NCBI GenBank assembly: GCA_964542435.1
Contig: CAZIVE010000019.1
Location: 1-33,509 of the forward strand
Origin: CAZIVE01 sp964542435
GTDB taxonomy: Bacteria > Bacteroidota > Bacteroidia > Bacteroidales > Tannerellaceae
DNA: 33,509 nucleotides
Reading direction: 5' to 3'
The notes beneath the pieces are model-generated. The model did no database searches. It was given only the letters and a program-made list of their open reading frames with translations, and was not told the DNA's origin. Shown one piece after another: positions 8,789 through 17,012 of this stretch. A program made the position numbers and the translations under genes. The first letter of the stretch is position 1. Each line of letters begins with the position of its first letter.

Positions 8789-10540
8789 TTAGCTTTTTTC
8801 TTTCAGCAGTTCGTCGAGCTGCTTGTCATATTTGTAGAACTGTTCGCTCTTGTATTCAGAGAAGTTCATCTGGCGGAATATATTGATAAGATCCTTGAAG
8901 TAATCCATGACCTCTACGAACGTATCGAATTTGAATTCCATGTGGCAGATGTCGATCACCTTCTTCAACATAAACTCCTGACGTTCCAACGGACAAACTG
9001 CATCAATGGCATCGAATGCATCCTGCTGTAAGATAACGAAGTCGACCAGTTCGGCTTTCCAGAAGGTAATGTGATAATCAACAGGAACACCATCATCACC
9101 AAGGATGTTGATCTGTTCGGATATTTCACGACCTCTTTGCAGACGTGTCTTGATCTCCATAACCTTATCAATCCAAGTGGGAGAGATGTGCTCAGCAATG
9201 TATTTCTGAAATTCCGGATACTCGAGATACTTCGAATAACTATCAATCGGGTTGACAGCCGGATAACGCTTACGGTCGGCACGATCCTGTTCCAATGCGT
9301 AGAAGCAGCGTGCAACCTTCTTCGTATTCTCTGTTACAGGCTCTTTCAAGTTACCGCCGGCCGGTGATACCGTACCGATGAATGTAACAGATCCTGTCTT
9401 GCCGTTATGCAGTTTAACGAAACCTGCACGAGCATAGAAGTTGGCGATGATTGCGGACAAGTCCATTGGGAATGCATCCGGTCCCGGAAGTTCTTCCAAA
9501 CGGTTTGACATCTCACGTAAAGCCTGAGCCCAACGAGACGTGGAGTCTGCCATCATCAAGACTTTCAATCCCATGCTTCTGTAGTATTCGGCGATGGTCA
9601 TGGATGTATAGACGGAAGCCTCACGTGCAGCAACCGGCATGTTAGATGTGTTGGCGATGATTATGGTACGTTCCATCAGCTTGCGGCCTGTATGCGGATC
9701 GACCAATTCGGGGAATTCACTGAAGATCTCCACAACCTCATTGGCACGTTCACCGCAGGCTGCGATGATCACGATATCCGCTTCTGCCTGTTTTGAGATG
9801 GCATGCTGCAGTACCGTCTTGCCGGTACCGAATGGGCCAGGAATGAATCCTGTGCCACCTTCTACAATAGGGTTCAACGTATCAATGGTACGAACACCTG
9901 TTTCCAGCAGTTTGAAGGGACGTGGTTTTTCTTCGTAGCAGGTGATAGCCTTTTTAACGGGCCATTTCTGAATCATGGTAATCTTGACATCCTTTCCCTC
10001 TTCATCGGTCAGCACTGCCATCGTATCGTTGATGGTATATTGTCCGGCAGGAGCGAGTTCTTTAACGGTATAAGTCCCTTTGAAAACAAAGGGGACCATG
10101 ATTCTATGTGGTTGATGGTTTTCGTCAACTTGTCCTAGCCAGTCACCGGCCTGAACCTTGTCGCCTACTTTAGCCAACGGTATATAATCCCATTTTCGAT
10201 CATTGTCGAGAGGGAAGGTATATTCACCTCGTTTCAGGAAGACGCCCGTCATTTTGTCGAGGTCATTCTGCAGACCGTCATAGTTGCGTGACAGCATTCC
10301 GGGGCCGAGAGTCACTTCCAGCATGTGTCCGGCAAACTCAGCTTCGTCGCCTACACGCATGCCACGGGTACTTTCAAACACCTGAGTAAAGGCATTCTTG
10401 CCGATCACCTTAATGACCTCCGACATCAGCTTTACGCCGCCCACGGAAATATAACAGATTTCATTCTGAGAAACCGGTCCATCCACCTCGACGGTAACCA
10501 AATTGGATACGATTCCTTTTACAATTCCTTTTGTAGCCAT
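8789..10540 (-). CDS. atpA: V/A-type ATPase catalytic subunit A
   Basis: Subunit A binds and hydrolyses (or makes) ATP. The 583 residues include the N-terminal barrel, the extra bulge domain of A-type subunits (about 110-185), a P-loop GPFGTGKT at 235-242, GERANEV at 263-269 with the catalytic-glutamate region, and ADSTSRWAQALRE at 331-343. Length and motif spacing are normal and no key residue is missing. It follows the DUF2764 gene by two bases and precedes subunit B by 12. The larger archaeal intein-containing forms are ruled out by the length. Confidence 0.97.
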   Translation of the reverse strand: MATKGIVKGIVSNLVTVEVDGPVSQNEICYISVGGVKLMSEVIKVIGKNAFTQVFESTRGMRVGDEAEFAGHMLEVTLGPGMLSRNYDGLQNDLDKMTGVFLKRGEYTFPLDNDRKWDYIPLAKVGDKVQAGDWLGQVDENHQPHRIMVPFVFKGTYTVKELAPAGQYTINDTMAVLTDEEGKDVKITMIQKWPVKKAITCYEEKPRPFKLLETGVRTIDTLNPIVEGGTGFIPGPFGTGKTVLQHAISKQAEADIVIIAACGERANEVVEIFSEFPELVDPHTGRKLMERTIIIANTSNMPVAAREASVYTSMTIAEYYRSMGLKVLMMADSTSRWAQALREMSNRLEELPGPDAFPMDLSAIIANFYARAGFVKLHNGKTGSVTFIGTVSPAGGNLKEPVTENTKKVARCFYALEQDRADRKRYPAVNPIDSYSKYLEYPEFQKYIAEHISPTWIDKVMEIKTRLQRGREISEQINILGDDGVPVDYHITFWKAELVDFVILQQDAFDAIDAVCPLERQEFMLKKVIDICHMEFKFDTFVEVMDYFKDLINIFRQMNFSEYKSEQFYKYDKQLDELLKEKS

Positions 10541-10542
10541 CT

Positions 10543-11439
10543 TTATTTATTATTATTTCTTTTAAATTCATTCAGCGCATTCTCGCTGCCGCTCTTCATG
10601 CCACCCACAATCTCGCGGAAGGTTTTTTCTCCTGTGGTCTTGTCCAAAGAGGTCCATCGTTCAATCATCTCGAGCTTCAGAATGTAAGTGAAGAGACACT
10701 CAATGTCGAAGACTTTGAAGAATGTGTTATCCTCAAGCCATTTCCATTTGAGAAGGTCAATTTTTTTCTCACGTGCCATTAAGTCCGATTCTTCTGCAAT
10801 GCGTTGCAAGTCGAGGAGATAATCGATCTCGTCACCTAAGCCAAAGTCACGGGCATTGGACGTGCGAATGTTTTCTGCAACCTCGTTATCACCGATAATG
10901 TACAGTTTCTTATCAAGATTGTATTTACGGCAGGTAATAGCGGTCAAGATATTGTTGATGTTGAGATTGAGCTCGAACCATTGTGTAATGAATGCATTCT
11001 TGCATTTCATGGCATATTCGAAATAGAGAGCAGAGAGTCGGTCTTCCCATGACAGCGGACTTTTCACTTCGTCAGAATCTAGATCGTAATCGTTGTCCTT
11101 GTTGGTCTCTTTAAGATATTGAGAAAGAAAAGTGATGAAATAGGAGGGAACCGCTTTGTTTTTGGGAACAGTTTCGCCCTCCTTCAAGGCATGAAAGATA
11201 GGATTCAGATCGTCATAGGTGATAGTACCTCTTGGATCAGGATCGACGTCGGGTGTATTCAGGTAAGCTAAAAGATACTTGTTGTCATATTTCAGATAGA
11301 AGAGATCGATCAGCTTCTTGTCCGTTTTCGAAAGATACTCGCTTATCTCGGTTTTGAAATCTCCTACCGTATAAGCGACCTTTGTATCATCGAAAGTGAG
11401 ATTCGGAAGGCCCGTTATCAGATAATAATACTTACTCAT
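10543..11439 (-). CDS. DUF2764-like protein in the V/A-ATPase operon
   Basis: The 298-residue product begins MSKYYYLITGLPNL and has no signal peptide or membrane segment. The sequence is mostly charged and helical, with conserved-looking patches such as TYDDLNPIFHAL and SWEDRLSALYFEYAM. I recognise it as the DUF2764 type found between subunits E and A in Bacteroidetes. An unnamed gene occupies the same slot in chlamydial and spirochaete V-ATPase operons. Its start overlaps the end of subunit E by eight bases and it ends two bases before subunit A, so it is made together with the head. Because no C, F or G subunit gene is present, it may replace the C subunit that joins the shaft to the ring; that is inference. 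The family call rests on memory of the N-terminus and the gene position. Confidence 0.85.
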   Translation of the reverse strand: MSKYYYLITGLPNLTFDDTKVAYTVGDFKTEISEYLSKTDKKLIDLFYLKYDNKYLLAYLNTPDVDPDPRGTITYDDLNPIFHALKEGETVPKNKAVPSYFITFLSQYLKETNKDNDYDLDSDEVKSPLSWEDRLSALYFEYAMKCKNAFITQWFELNLNINNILTAITCRKYNLDKKLYIIGDNEVAENIRTSNARDFGLGDEIDYLLDLQRIAEESDLMAREKKIDLLKWKWLEDNTFFKVFDIECLFTYILKLEMIERWTSLDKTTGEKTFREIVGGMKSGSENALNEFKRNNNK

Positions 11440-12031
11440 GTCCGAAAAGCATTTCTGTCAATTGGGGACGTAAAAACTCTTTGAAGAAAGAGACGAACTC
11501 CTCTTCTCCGAAATTCAATTTATATGAACCGTCTGCCGGAACCACCGTAAAGGAGGTAGCTTTGCCATTAACTTTTTCAATCTTTAGACCTTTGTTCAAA
11601 AGAGCTACGGCATTGCTTTCAAAATACTTCTTCAAACCTTCCTCATCTGACGTGCAGATAGTAGGTTCTTCGTTTCCTTTCCATCCTTTAACCAGTTCAA
11701 GAATCACCTTGCGCATAAAATCTGGATCTGAATCAGCGGCCTTGACATTTTGGGTTGCAATCTCACCGGTTACCAAATTGGTAATTTCACTCTTCAAAGC
11801 TTCAACGGCTTGCGAAGCGAACAGCTTCAGTTCTGCTTCCGTGTTTTTCTTTACTTCCTCAGCCGTCTTTTTAGCATTCTCAACGATGGTCTTCGCTTCG
11901 TTTTCTGCTTCACTAAGAATAGTCTCCTTCCGAGAATTAGCCTCCGCAACGATTTTGTTGGCTTCTTCATTACCTTTCTCTACGCCTTCATGGTAGATCT
12001 TGTCGGTTAGTTCCTGAATCTTTGTATCCAT
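11432..12031 (-). CDS. atpE: V/A-type ATPase peripheral stalk subunit E
   Basis: Subunit E is part of the outer stalk that holds the head still. At 199 residues the length is typical. Residues 1-90 form a long Ala/Glu/Lys-rich helix (for example VAEANSRKETILSEAENEAK) suited to a coiled coil. The C-terminal half is a compact domain ending PQLTEMLFGHE. It is the first gene of the operon and lies about 40 bases downstream of the likely transcription start. Its usual coiled-coil partner, subunit G, is not seen in the operon. Confidence 0.9.
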   Translation of the reverse strand: MDTKIQELTDKIYHEGVEKGNEEANKIVAEANSRKETILSEAENEAKTIVENAKKTAEEVKKNTEAELKLFASQAVEALKSEITNLVTGEIATQNVKAADSDPDFMRKVILELVKGWKGNEEPTICTSDEEGLKKYFESNAVALLNKGLKIEKVNGKATSFTVVPADGSYKLNFGEEEFVSFFKEFLRPQLTEMLFGHE

Positions 12032-12078
12032 TTCATTATATATTAAGTTATGTTTTTCTTGATGATATTAACCAATGG

Positions 12079-12112
12079 CAAAGATATCTATTTTCGTTAA
12101 CTTTCGCACAAA
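12079..12112 (-). promoter_or_regulatory. Bacteroidetes-type promoter of the V/A-ATPase operon
   Basis: On the minus strand TATCTTTG (12086-12079) fits the -7 consensus TAnnTTTG, and TTTG (12112-12109) lies 22 bases upstream as the -33 element. The predicted start of transcription is near 12072, leaving a leader of about 40 bases before the subunit E ATG. Confidence 0.65.
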
Positions 12113-12577
12113 TAATTGTGAAATCTATCTAAAAAACGCAGTATAGATTATTTTTTCATACATTTGTCACAGAAAATAAAAGACTTTGAATGTTTTGTAC
12201 ACTTTNNNNNNNNNNNNNNNNNNNNNNNNNNNNNNNNNNNNNNNNNNNNNNNNNNNNNNNNNNNNNNNNNNNNNNNNNNNNNNNNNNNNNNNNNNNNNNN
12301 NNNNNATTGACATAAATCAAAAAGTCTATGGATATCATTTAAAAAATCTATGGATATTGATCAAAACTTCAATAGACTTTTTTATGAAAATCAATAGATA
12401 TATTTTATGGATAGAAGGGCCGTTTTTTAAGATAAGGGCACTGATTCTGAATCTGATATTTAAGCTTTGTTGTTAATATACTTAAATAAAGTGGCTTGAC
12501 TTACTGTTTCATGGTTTTTTTATACCTTTGCAGCGAATTCTCAAGGATAGACTTTTTTTATATACATTATTATTTTT
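12113..12577. other. Divergent intergenic region with an assembly gap and AT-rich repeats
   Basis: I see no gene here. Bases 12206-12305 are 100 Ns. Unlike the other two gaps, the flanks share no sequence, so real sequence of unknown length is missing. Right of the gap, AAAAAGTCTATGGATAT (12319-12335) recurs as AAAAAATCTATGGATAT (12341-12357), 22 bases on. The related AATAGACTTTTT (12371-12382) is an inverted copy, and TCAATAGATATA at 12391 is a weaker one. ATAGA/TCTAT words also occur left of the gap. Repeats of this kind could explain why assembly failed. The last part holds the promoter of the GH3 gene. Confidence 0.7.
12496..12530 (+). promoter_or_regulatory. Likely promoter of the GH3 gene
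   Basis: TACCTTTG at 12523-12530 fits the Bacteroidetes -7 element TAnnTTTG and is followed by the common CAG. The upstream element is weak: TTG at 12496-12498 is the best candidate but lies 24 bases away, slightly too far. The predicted start of transcription is near 12537, about 40 bases before the ATG. Confidence 0.5.
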
Positions 12578-14920
12578 ATGAAAAACATCGTTTTAATGAT
12601 GGCCGCAGCAGCTTTGTCTTTTACTGTTGCAGCGCAAACACCTAAATTGAGTAAAGACAACATTGACCAAGTAGTAAAGGCCATGACTCTTCAGGAGAAG
12701 GCCAAACTTCTTGTAGGTACACATGGCACAGGCGGAGCATTTAGTGCAATCGGTCGCGCCGCAGCTCTTGTTCCCGGTGCAGCCGGCGAAACACAAGCTA
12801 TCGAACGTCTCGGTATTCCTGCAACTGTTCTCTCTGATGGACCTGCCGGACTTCGTATCACTCCGAAACGTCCCAATGATTCCAATACGTACTATTGCAC
12901 AGGCTTCCCTGTAGGAACATTGCTGGCAAGTACTTGGAACAAGGATTTGGTAACCAGCGTCGGTAAAGCTATGGGTAACGAAGTACTGGAATATGGTGCT
13001 GACGTCCTTTTGGCTCCGGGTATGTGCATTAACCGTAATCCGTTGTGCGGACGTAACTTCGAATATTATTCAGAAGATCCTCTTTTGTCAGGTATGATCA
13101 GTACATCTATGGTTAAAGGCCTTCAGAGCAATGGCGTTGGTGTTTCCATCAAGCACTATGCCGCCAACAACCAGGAGACAAATCGTATGGCTAACGATGC
13201 TGTCGTCAGCCAGCGTGCTCTTCGTGAGATCTATCTGAAGGGTTTTGAAATTGCCGTTCGCAACTCTAATCCTTGGACTGTTATGTCATCTTATAATAAG
13301 ATCAACGGCAAGTTTACACAGGAAGATCCCGATTTGTTGACTACTATTCTTCGTGATGAATGGGGCTACAAAGGCATCGTCATGACAGACTGGACCATGC
13401 AGCGCAATACAGCAGCTCAGGTTCATGCAGGTAACGATCTGATGGAACCAGGTATGCAGTCACAGGAAGAAGATATCATCGCTAAAGTAAAAAGCGGCGA
13501 ACTGAAAGAGTCTGATGTTGACGTTTGCGTAAAGAGAATTCTTGAGTATATCGTCAAGACTCCGCGTTTCAACGGTTACAAATACAGTAACAAACCTGAT
13601 CTGAAAGCTCATGCAGAGGTTACACGTGAAAGTGCAACCGAAGGTATGGTTCTTCTGAAGAATGACAACAACGCTCTGCCGTTGAAGTCTGGTTTGAAGG
13701 ATATCGCATTGTTTGGTGTTACCTCTTATGATTTCATTGCAGGTGGTACAGGTTCTGGTGATGTAAATAAGGCTTATGTCATTGACCTTCTGCAAGGTTT
13801 GTCAAATGCAGGTTATGGTGTGAATGCACAGCTGAAAGACCTTTATGAGAAATACAAAGCTTATGAGAATGCTCAAAGTGCAACTCAGGAAACACGTGGT
13901 TTCATGATGGGTAAAGCAGTTCTGCCTGAAATGGCTGTTTCTGACAATCTGATCAAGAATCTTGCCGGGACATCTGATATCGCCATCATCACTATCGGCC
14001 GTAATGCCGGTGAAGGTGCTGATCGCCACATCTTGAATGATTTCGAATTGTCACAGACTGAACGTGATCTTCTCACTAATGTTTGCTCAGAATTCCACAA
14101 AGTAGGCAAGAAGGTCGTTGTCCTGATGAACATCGGTGGCGCTATCGAAACCAACTCTTGGAAAACCCAGCCGGATGCTATCCTTTGCGCTTGGCAGCCC
14201 GGACAGGAAGGTGGCAACTCTGTAGCTGATGTATTAAGCGGCAAGGTAAATCCTTCTGGTAAACTGACTGCAACATTCCCGATCAATTATATGGATGTTC
14301 CCTCTTCGTTAAACTTCCCGTATGATGGAAAAGACGATGGTATGTTTGGGATGAGTGCTGCGATGAGTATGTTCGGCCGCAGAGGAGAGACGAAGAATAC
14401 CGATTACACAGAATACGCTGAAGACATCTACGTTGGTTATCGTTACTTCAACACAGCTAACAAGGCTGTCTCTTATCCTTTTGGTTTCGGTTTGTCTTAT
14501 ACGACATTCGCATACAGCAATGCTAAAGTTGCAAAGAGTGGTGACGGGTGGAATGCCACTGTTACGGTTAAGAATACAGGTAAGGTTGCAGGTAAGGAAG
14601 TTGTTGAACTCTTCGTCACAGCTCCTAAGGGTGCTGTTGAGAAACCAGCATGTGAATTGAAGGCATTTGCTAAGACCAAAGCTTTGGCTCCAGGCGAATC
14701 AGAAACAGTCACCATGCATTTCTCAGACTACGATCTGTCATCTTATGTTCAGAGTCGTTCATCTTGGGTTGCAGACAAAGGCCAATATACGGCTCATTTC
14801 TGCACCAATGTAAACGAATCTCGTGCCAATGTCTCTTTCAGCCTTGCTAAAGAGCTCGTAACAAAGGTTCATGACGTCATGAATCCTGTTCGCAAGCTTG
14901 ATACGATGGTATTGAAATAA
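12578..14920 (+). CDS. Secreted glycoside hydrolase family 3 (beta-glucosidase/xylosidase type)
   Basis: This enzyme removes non-reducing-end sugars from beta-linked oligosaccharides, probably in the periplasm. The 780 residues start with a signal peptide (MKNIVLMMAAAALSF..., cleavage probably after AAQ near residue 20). The GH3 N-terminal domain holds HRNP-like NRNPLCGRNFEYYSEDP and KHYAANNQE; the nucleophile is Asp271 in VMTDW. The C-terminal sandwich domain holds GEGADR with Glu479 as the likely acid/base. YPFGFGLSYTTF leads into a fibronectin III-like domain (about 650-745). No lipobox is visible. Sugar specificity cannot be read from the sequence; the neighbouring esterases suggest hemicellulose. 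A terminator-like hairpin follows, then the esterase genes. Confidence 0.95.
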   Translation: MKNIVLMMAAAALSFTVAAQTPKLSKDNIDQVVKAMTLQEKAKLLVGTHGTGGAFSAIGRAAALVPGAAGETQAIERLGIPATVLSDGPAGLRITPKRPNDSNTYYCTGFPVGTLLASTWNKDLVTSVGKAMGNEVLEYGADVLLAPGMCINRNPLCGRNFEYYSEDPLLSGMISTSMVKGLQSNGVGVSIKHYAANNQETNRMANDAVVSQRALREIYLKGFEIAVRNSNPWTVMSSYNKINGKFTQEDPDLLTTILRDEWGYKGIVMTDWTMQRNTAAQVHAGNDLMEPGMQSQEEDIIAKVKSGELKESDVDVCVKRILEYIVKTPRFNGYKYSNKPDLKAHAEVTRESATEGMVLLKNDNNALPLKSGLKDIALFGVTSYDFIAGGTGSGDVNKAYVIDLLQGLSNAGYGVNAQLKDLYEKYKAYENAQSATQETRGFMMGKAVLPEMAVSDNLIKNLAGTSDIAIITIGRNAGEGADRHILNDFELSQTERDLLTNVCSEFHKVGKKVVVLMNIGGAIETNSWKTQPDAILCAWQPGQEGGNSVADVLSGKVNPSGKLTATFPINYMDVPSSLNFPYDGKDDGMFGMSAAMSMFGRRGETKNTDYTEYAEDIYVGYRYFNTANKAVSYPFGFGLSYTTFAYSNAKVAKSGDGWNATVTVKNTGKVAGKEVVELFVTAPKGAVEKPACELKAFAKTKALAPGESETVTMHFSDYDLSSYVQSRSSWVADKGQYTAHFCTNVNESRANVSFSLAKELVTKVHDVMNPVRKLDTMVLK

Positions 14921-14935
14921 ATGATTTTTCTTTTT

Positions 14936-14967
14936 ATTCCCCCGACAGTTTTGTCGGGGGAATTTTT
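14936..14967 (+). terminator. Strong hairpin terminator between GH3 and the esterase genes
   Basis: Bases 14936-14947 pair perfectly with 14952-14963 (12 bp, five C-G pairs in a row, 4-base loop), with the 3' side running into TTTTT (14963-14967). It ends only 17 bases before the next start codon. No TAnnTTTG promoter is visible between the GH3 stop and that start, so it may act as a partial terminator inside an operon. Confidence 0.85.
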
Positions 14968-14983
14968 ATTAATGAGTTAAGCC

Positions 14984-15886
14984 ATGAAAAAACACATTAT
15001 CCTTATTGCCTTATTTGCCATTGCTTCTTTTACAGCTAAGGCTCAGCAGATGCCTCCAATGGAGAAGATCGATCTTCCTGAACCTATCGTGATGAACCTT
15101 TATCCAGACGGCGCCCTGAAGGTGGATCCAAAAGCTGATCCTGAAAAGGACGGAGCAGTTACTTTGAATGTTACCGTTCCCACTATTAGTGTTTATCTCC
15201 CAGAGAAATCCAAAGCTACAGGTTCTGCTATGGTTGTTTGTCCTGGTGGAGCTTTTATCATTCTTGCCATGCAAAGTGAAGGCTACAAGGTGGCTAAAAA
15301 TTTGCTCGATCAAGGCATTGCCGCCATCGTACTGAAATATCGTGTGATGAATACTTCACAGATCGATATCCAGGAATATTTCAAAGAAATCTCTCTCGCC
15401 GTTCCCGAGAAACCTGAGACTACGGCTAAGAAACATGCCGCTCAGACAATGGCCGGAGAGGATGGCTGTCAAGCCATCAAGCTGGTTCGCCAGCATGCTG
15501 CTGAATGGGGCATCAAGACTGATCATGTCGGAATTATGGGATTCTCTGCCGGCGGTTCTACGGCTGCTGAAGTAGCCACAATCCACGATTCTGAAAGTCG
15601 TCCTGATTTTGTGGGCTGTATTTATCCATTCTGGGATAAACAGAATGTGAAAGTGCCCGCTGATGCCGCACCAATGTTCATCGCTGCCGTTCAGATCGAC
15701 AAAACTGTCTTTGACACCAATTGGACTACGCTCTTCAAAGCCTGGACAGCGGCTAAAGTAAAATGTGACGCTCATATCTATTCAGATGCAGAACATGGCT
15801 TTGGCGTTGGAGTAGAAGGGAAGCCCGTCGGCAACTGGATGAACGAAATGTATGCATATATGAAAAATGTAGGTTTTATTAACTAA
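14984..15886 (+). CDS. Secreted alpha/beta-hydrolase esterase (acetyl-xylan-esterase/feruloyl-esterase-like)
   Basis: The 300-residue protein has a signal peptide (MKKHIILIALFAIASF, cleavage near AKAQ at 18-21). It has a single alpha/beta-hydrolase domain of the family that includes many xylan-side-chain esterases. The oxyanion-hole region is CPGGAF (86-91), the nucleophile is Ser188 in GFSAGG, the likely acid is Asp239, and the catalytic histidine is His271 in EHGFG. All three are in the expected order. It is the first of three esterase genes; the next starts about 11 bases after its stop. Deacetylation of hemicellulose is the best guess. The exact ester substrate is not certain. Confidence 0.85.
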   Translation: MKKHIILIALFAIASFTAKAQQMPPMEKIDLPEPIVMNLYPDGALKVDPKADPEKDGAVTLNVTVPTISVYLPEKSKATGSAMVVCPGGAFIILAMQSEGYKVAKNLLDQGIAAIVLKYRVMNTSQIDIQEYFKEISLAVPEKPETTAKKHAAQTMAGEDGCQAIKLVRQHAAEWGIKTDHVGIMGFSAGGSTAAEVATIHDSESRPDFVGCIYPFWDKQNVKVPADAAPMFIAAVQIDKTVFDTNWTTLFKAWTAAKVKCDAHIYSDAEHGFGVGVEGKPVGNWMNEMYAYMKNVGFIN

Positions 15887-15897
15887 TAAATGTGTTT

Positions 15898-16986
15898 ATG
15901 AAAAACAAGATTCTTATTCTTACCTTGTGTGCTGCCGCTTGTGTAACGGCCCAGGCACAGTTTCAGATGCCCAAACCAACCGTGGGCGATACGCTGACCT
16001 CTATTTCTGTTTCTCCTGATCGTACTGTGACATTCCGTATCTTCGCGCCCGACGCCAAGAAAATTGCAGTCAGTTGCGATTACTGGAATCCGAAAGGAGT
16101 GGAGTTTACAAAAGCGGACAATGGTGTTTGGGAAGGCCAATTGGCCAATGTTCCTGCCGGTTCTTATCGTTATTCTTTTGCTGTAGATGGCGTGACGGTT
16201 CGTGATCCAAGGACTGCAGAGGCTTCTGCCGATCGTCCAACATTCATTGTGGATCCTTCGGGTGATTCCTTCTTCGAAATGAAGAACGTTCCTCATGGTG
16301 CCGTTTCGCAGGTCTATTATCAGTCGAAGACGATGAATACAACACGTCGCATGCATGTCTGGACACCTGCCGGATACAATAAGATGACGGGGAAGCTTCC
16401 TGTTCTTTATTTGATCCATGGCGGTGGCGACAATGACAAGGCTTGGCCGGGAGTCGGCTGCGCTAATTTTATTCTCGACAATCTGTTGGCTGAAGGTAAA
16501 ATTGCTCCAATGATCGTAGTGATGCCGAACGGCAGCATCGATGTGAACAAGTTTGCGGATGATATGATGAATGATATCATTCCTTACGTTGAATCCAACT
16601 ACAATGTCTATACCGACAAAGACCATCGCGCTTTGATGGGCCTTTCGATGGGTGGATTGGAAGTTCTGACAACTGGTTTGAACAACTACAAGTCGTTCGG
16701 TTATCTTTGTGTCCTCAGTTCCGGTTGGTTCAAAAATCAGCAGGATGTGCTGAATGAACGCGGAGCCTATCTGAAAAAAATCGGTGCAGATTTCAACAAG
16801 ACGGTCAAACTGCTTACCTTTACGCAGGGCGGACCGGAAGATATCGCTTATGAAAACTGCAAGAACATGCTCAAGCTCTTCGATGCAGCCGGCATTAAAT
16901 ATGAATTCTCCGAGATGCCTGGTGGTCATTCATGGCTCGTTTGGCGCAACAACCTGAAAGATCTGGCTCCTAGACTTTTCAAATGA
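15898..16986 (+). CDS. Secreted CBM48-CE1 esterase (feruloyl/acetyl esterase type), first copy
   Basis: I chose ATG 15898 over the in-frame GTG 15892 because it gives a normal signal peptide (MKNKILILTLCAAAC, cleavage near AQAQ). The 362-residue product has an N-terminal CBM48-like beta-sandwich (about 30-118; TVTFRIFAPDAKKIAV) and a family CE1 esterase domain. Numbered from this start, the nucleophile is Ser250 in GLSMGG, the catalytic histidine is His344 in GGHSW, and the acid is probably Asp315. CE1 enzymes release ferulate or acetate from xylan or arabinoxylan. It is clearly paralogous to the next gene (VPHG, TRRM, TPAGY, ILDNL, AEGK and PMIVVM shared). Confidence 0.9.
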   Translation: MKNKILILTLCAAACVTAQAQFQMPKPTVGDTLTSISVSPDRTVTFRIFAPDAKKIAVSCDYWNPKGVEFTKADNGVWEGQLANVPAGSYRYSFAVDGVTVRDPRTAEASADRPTFIVDPSGDSFFEMKNVPHGAVSQVYYQSKTMNTTRRMHVWTPAGYNKMTGKLPVLYLIHGGGDNDKAWPGVGCANFILDNLLAEGKIAPMIVVMPNGSIDVNKFADDMMNDIIPYVESNYNVYTDKDHRALMGLSMGGLEVLTTGLNNYKSFGYLCVLSSGWFKNQQDVLNERGAYLKKIGADFNKTVKLLTFTQGGPEDIAYENCKNMLKLFDAAGIKYEFSEMPGGHSWLVWRNNLKDLAPRLFK

Positions 16987-17012
16987 TTCTCAATTTTTAA
17001 AAATCACATAAC

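Noticed and set aside
12156..12476. Short open frames crossing the N gap
   Set aside because: They exist only because Ns cannot contain a stop codon.
15883..16929. A 348-codon open frame on the minus strand
   Set aside because: It is the mirror of the first CE1 esterase; the plus-strand frame has a signal peptide and an intact catalytic triad, the minus-strand frame has nothing comparable.
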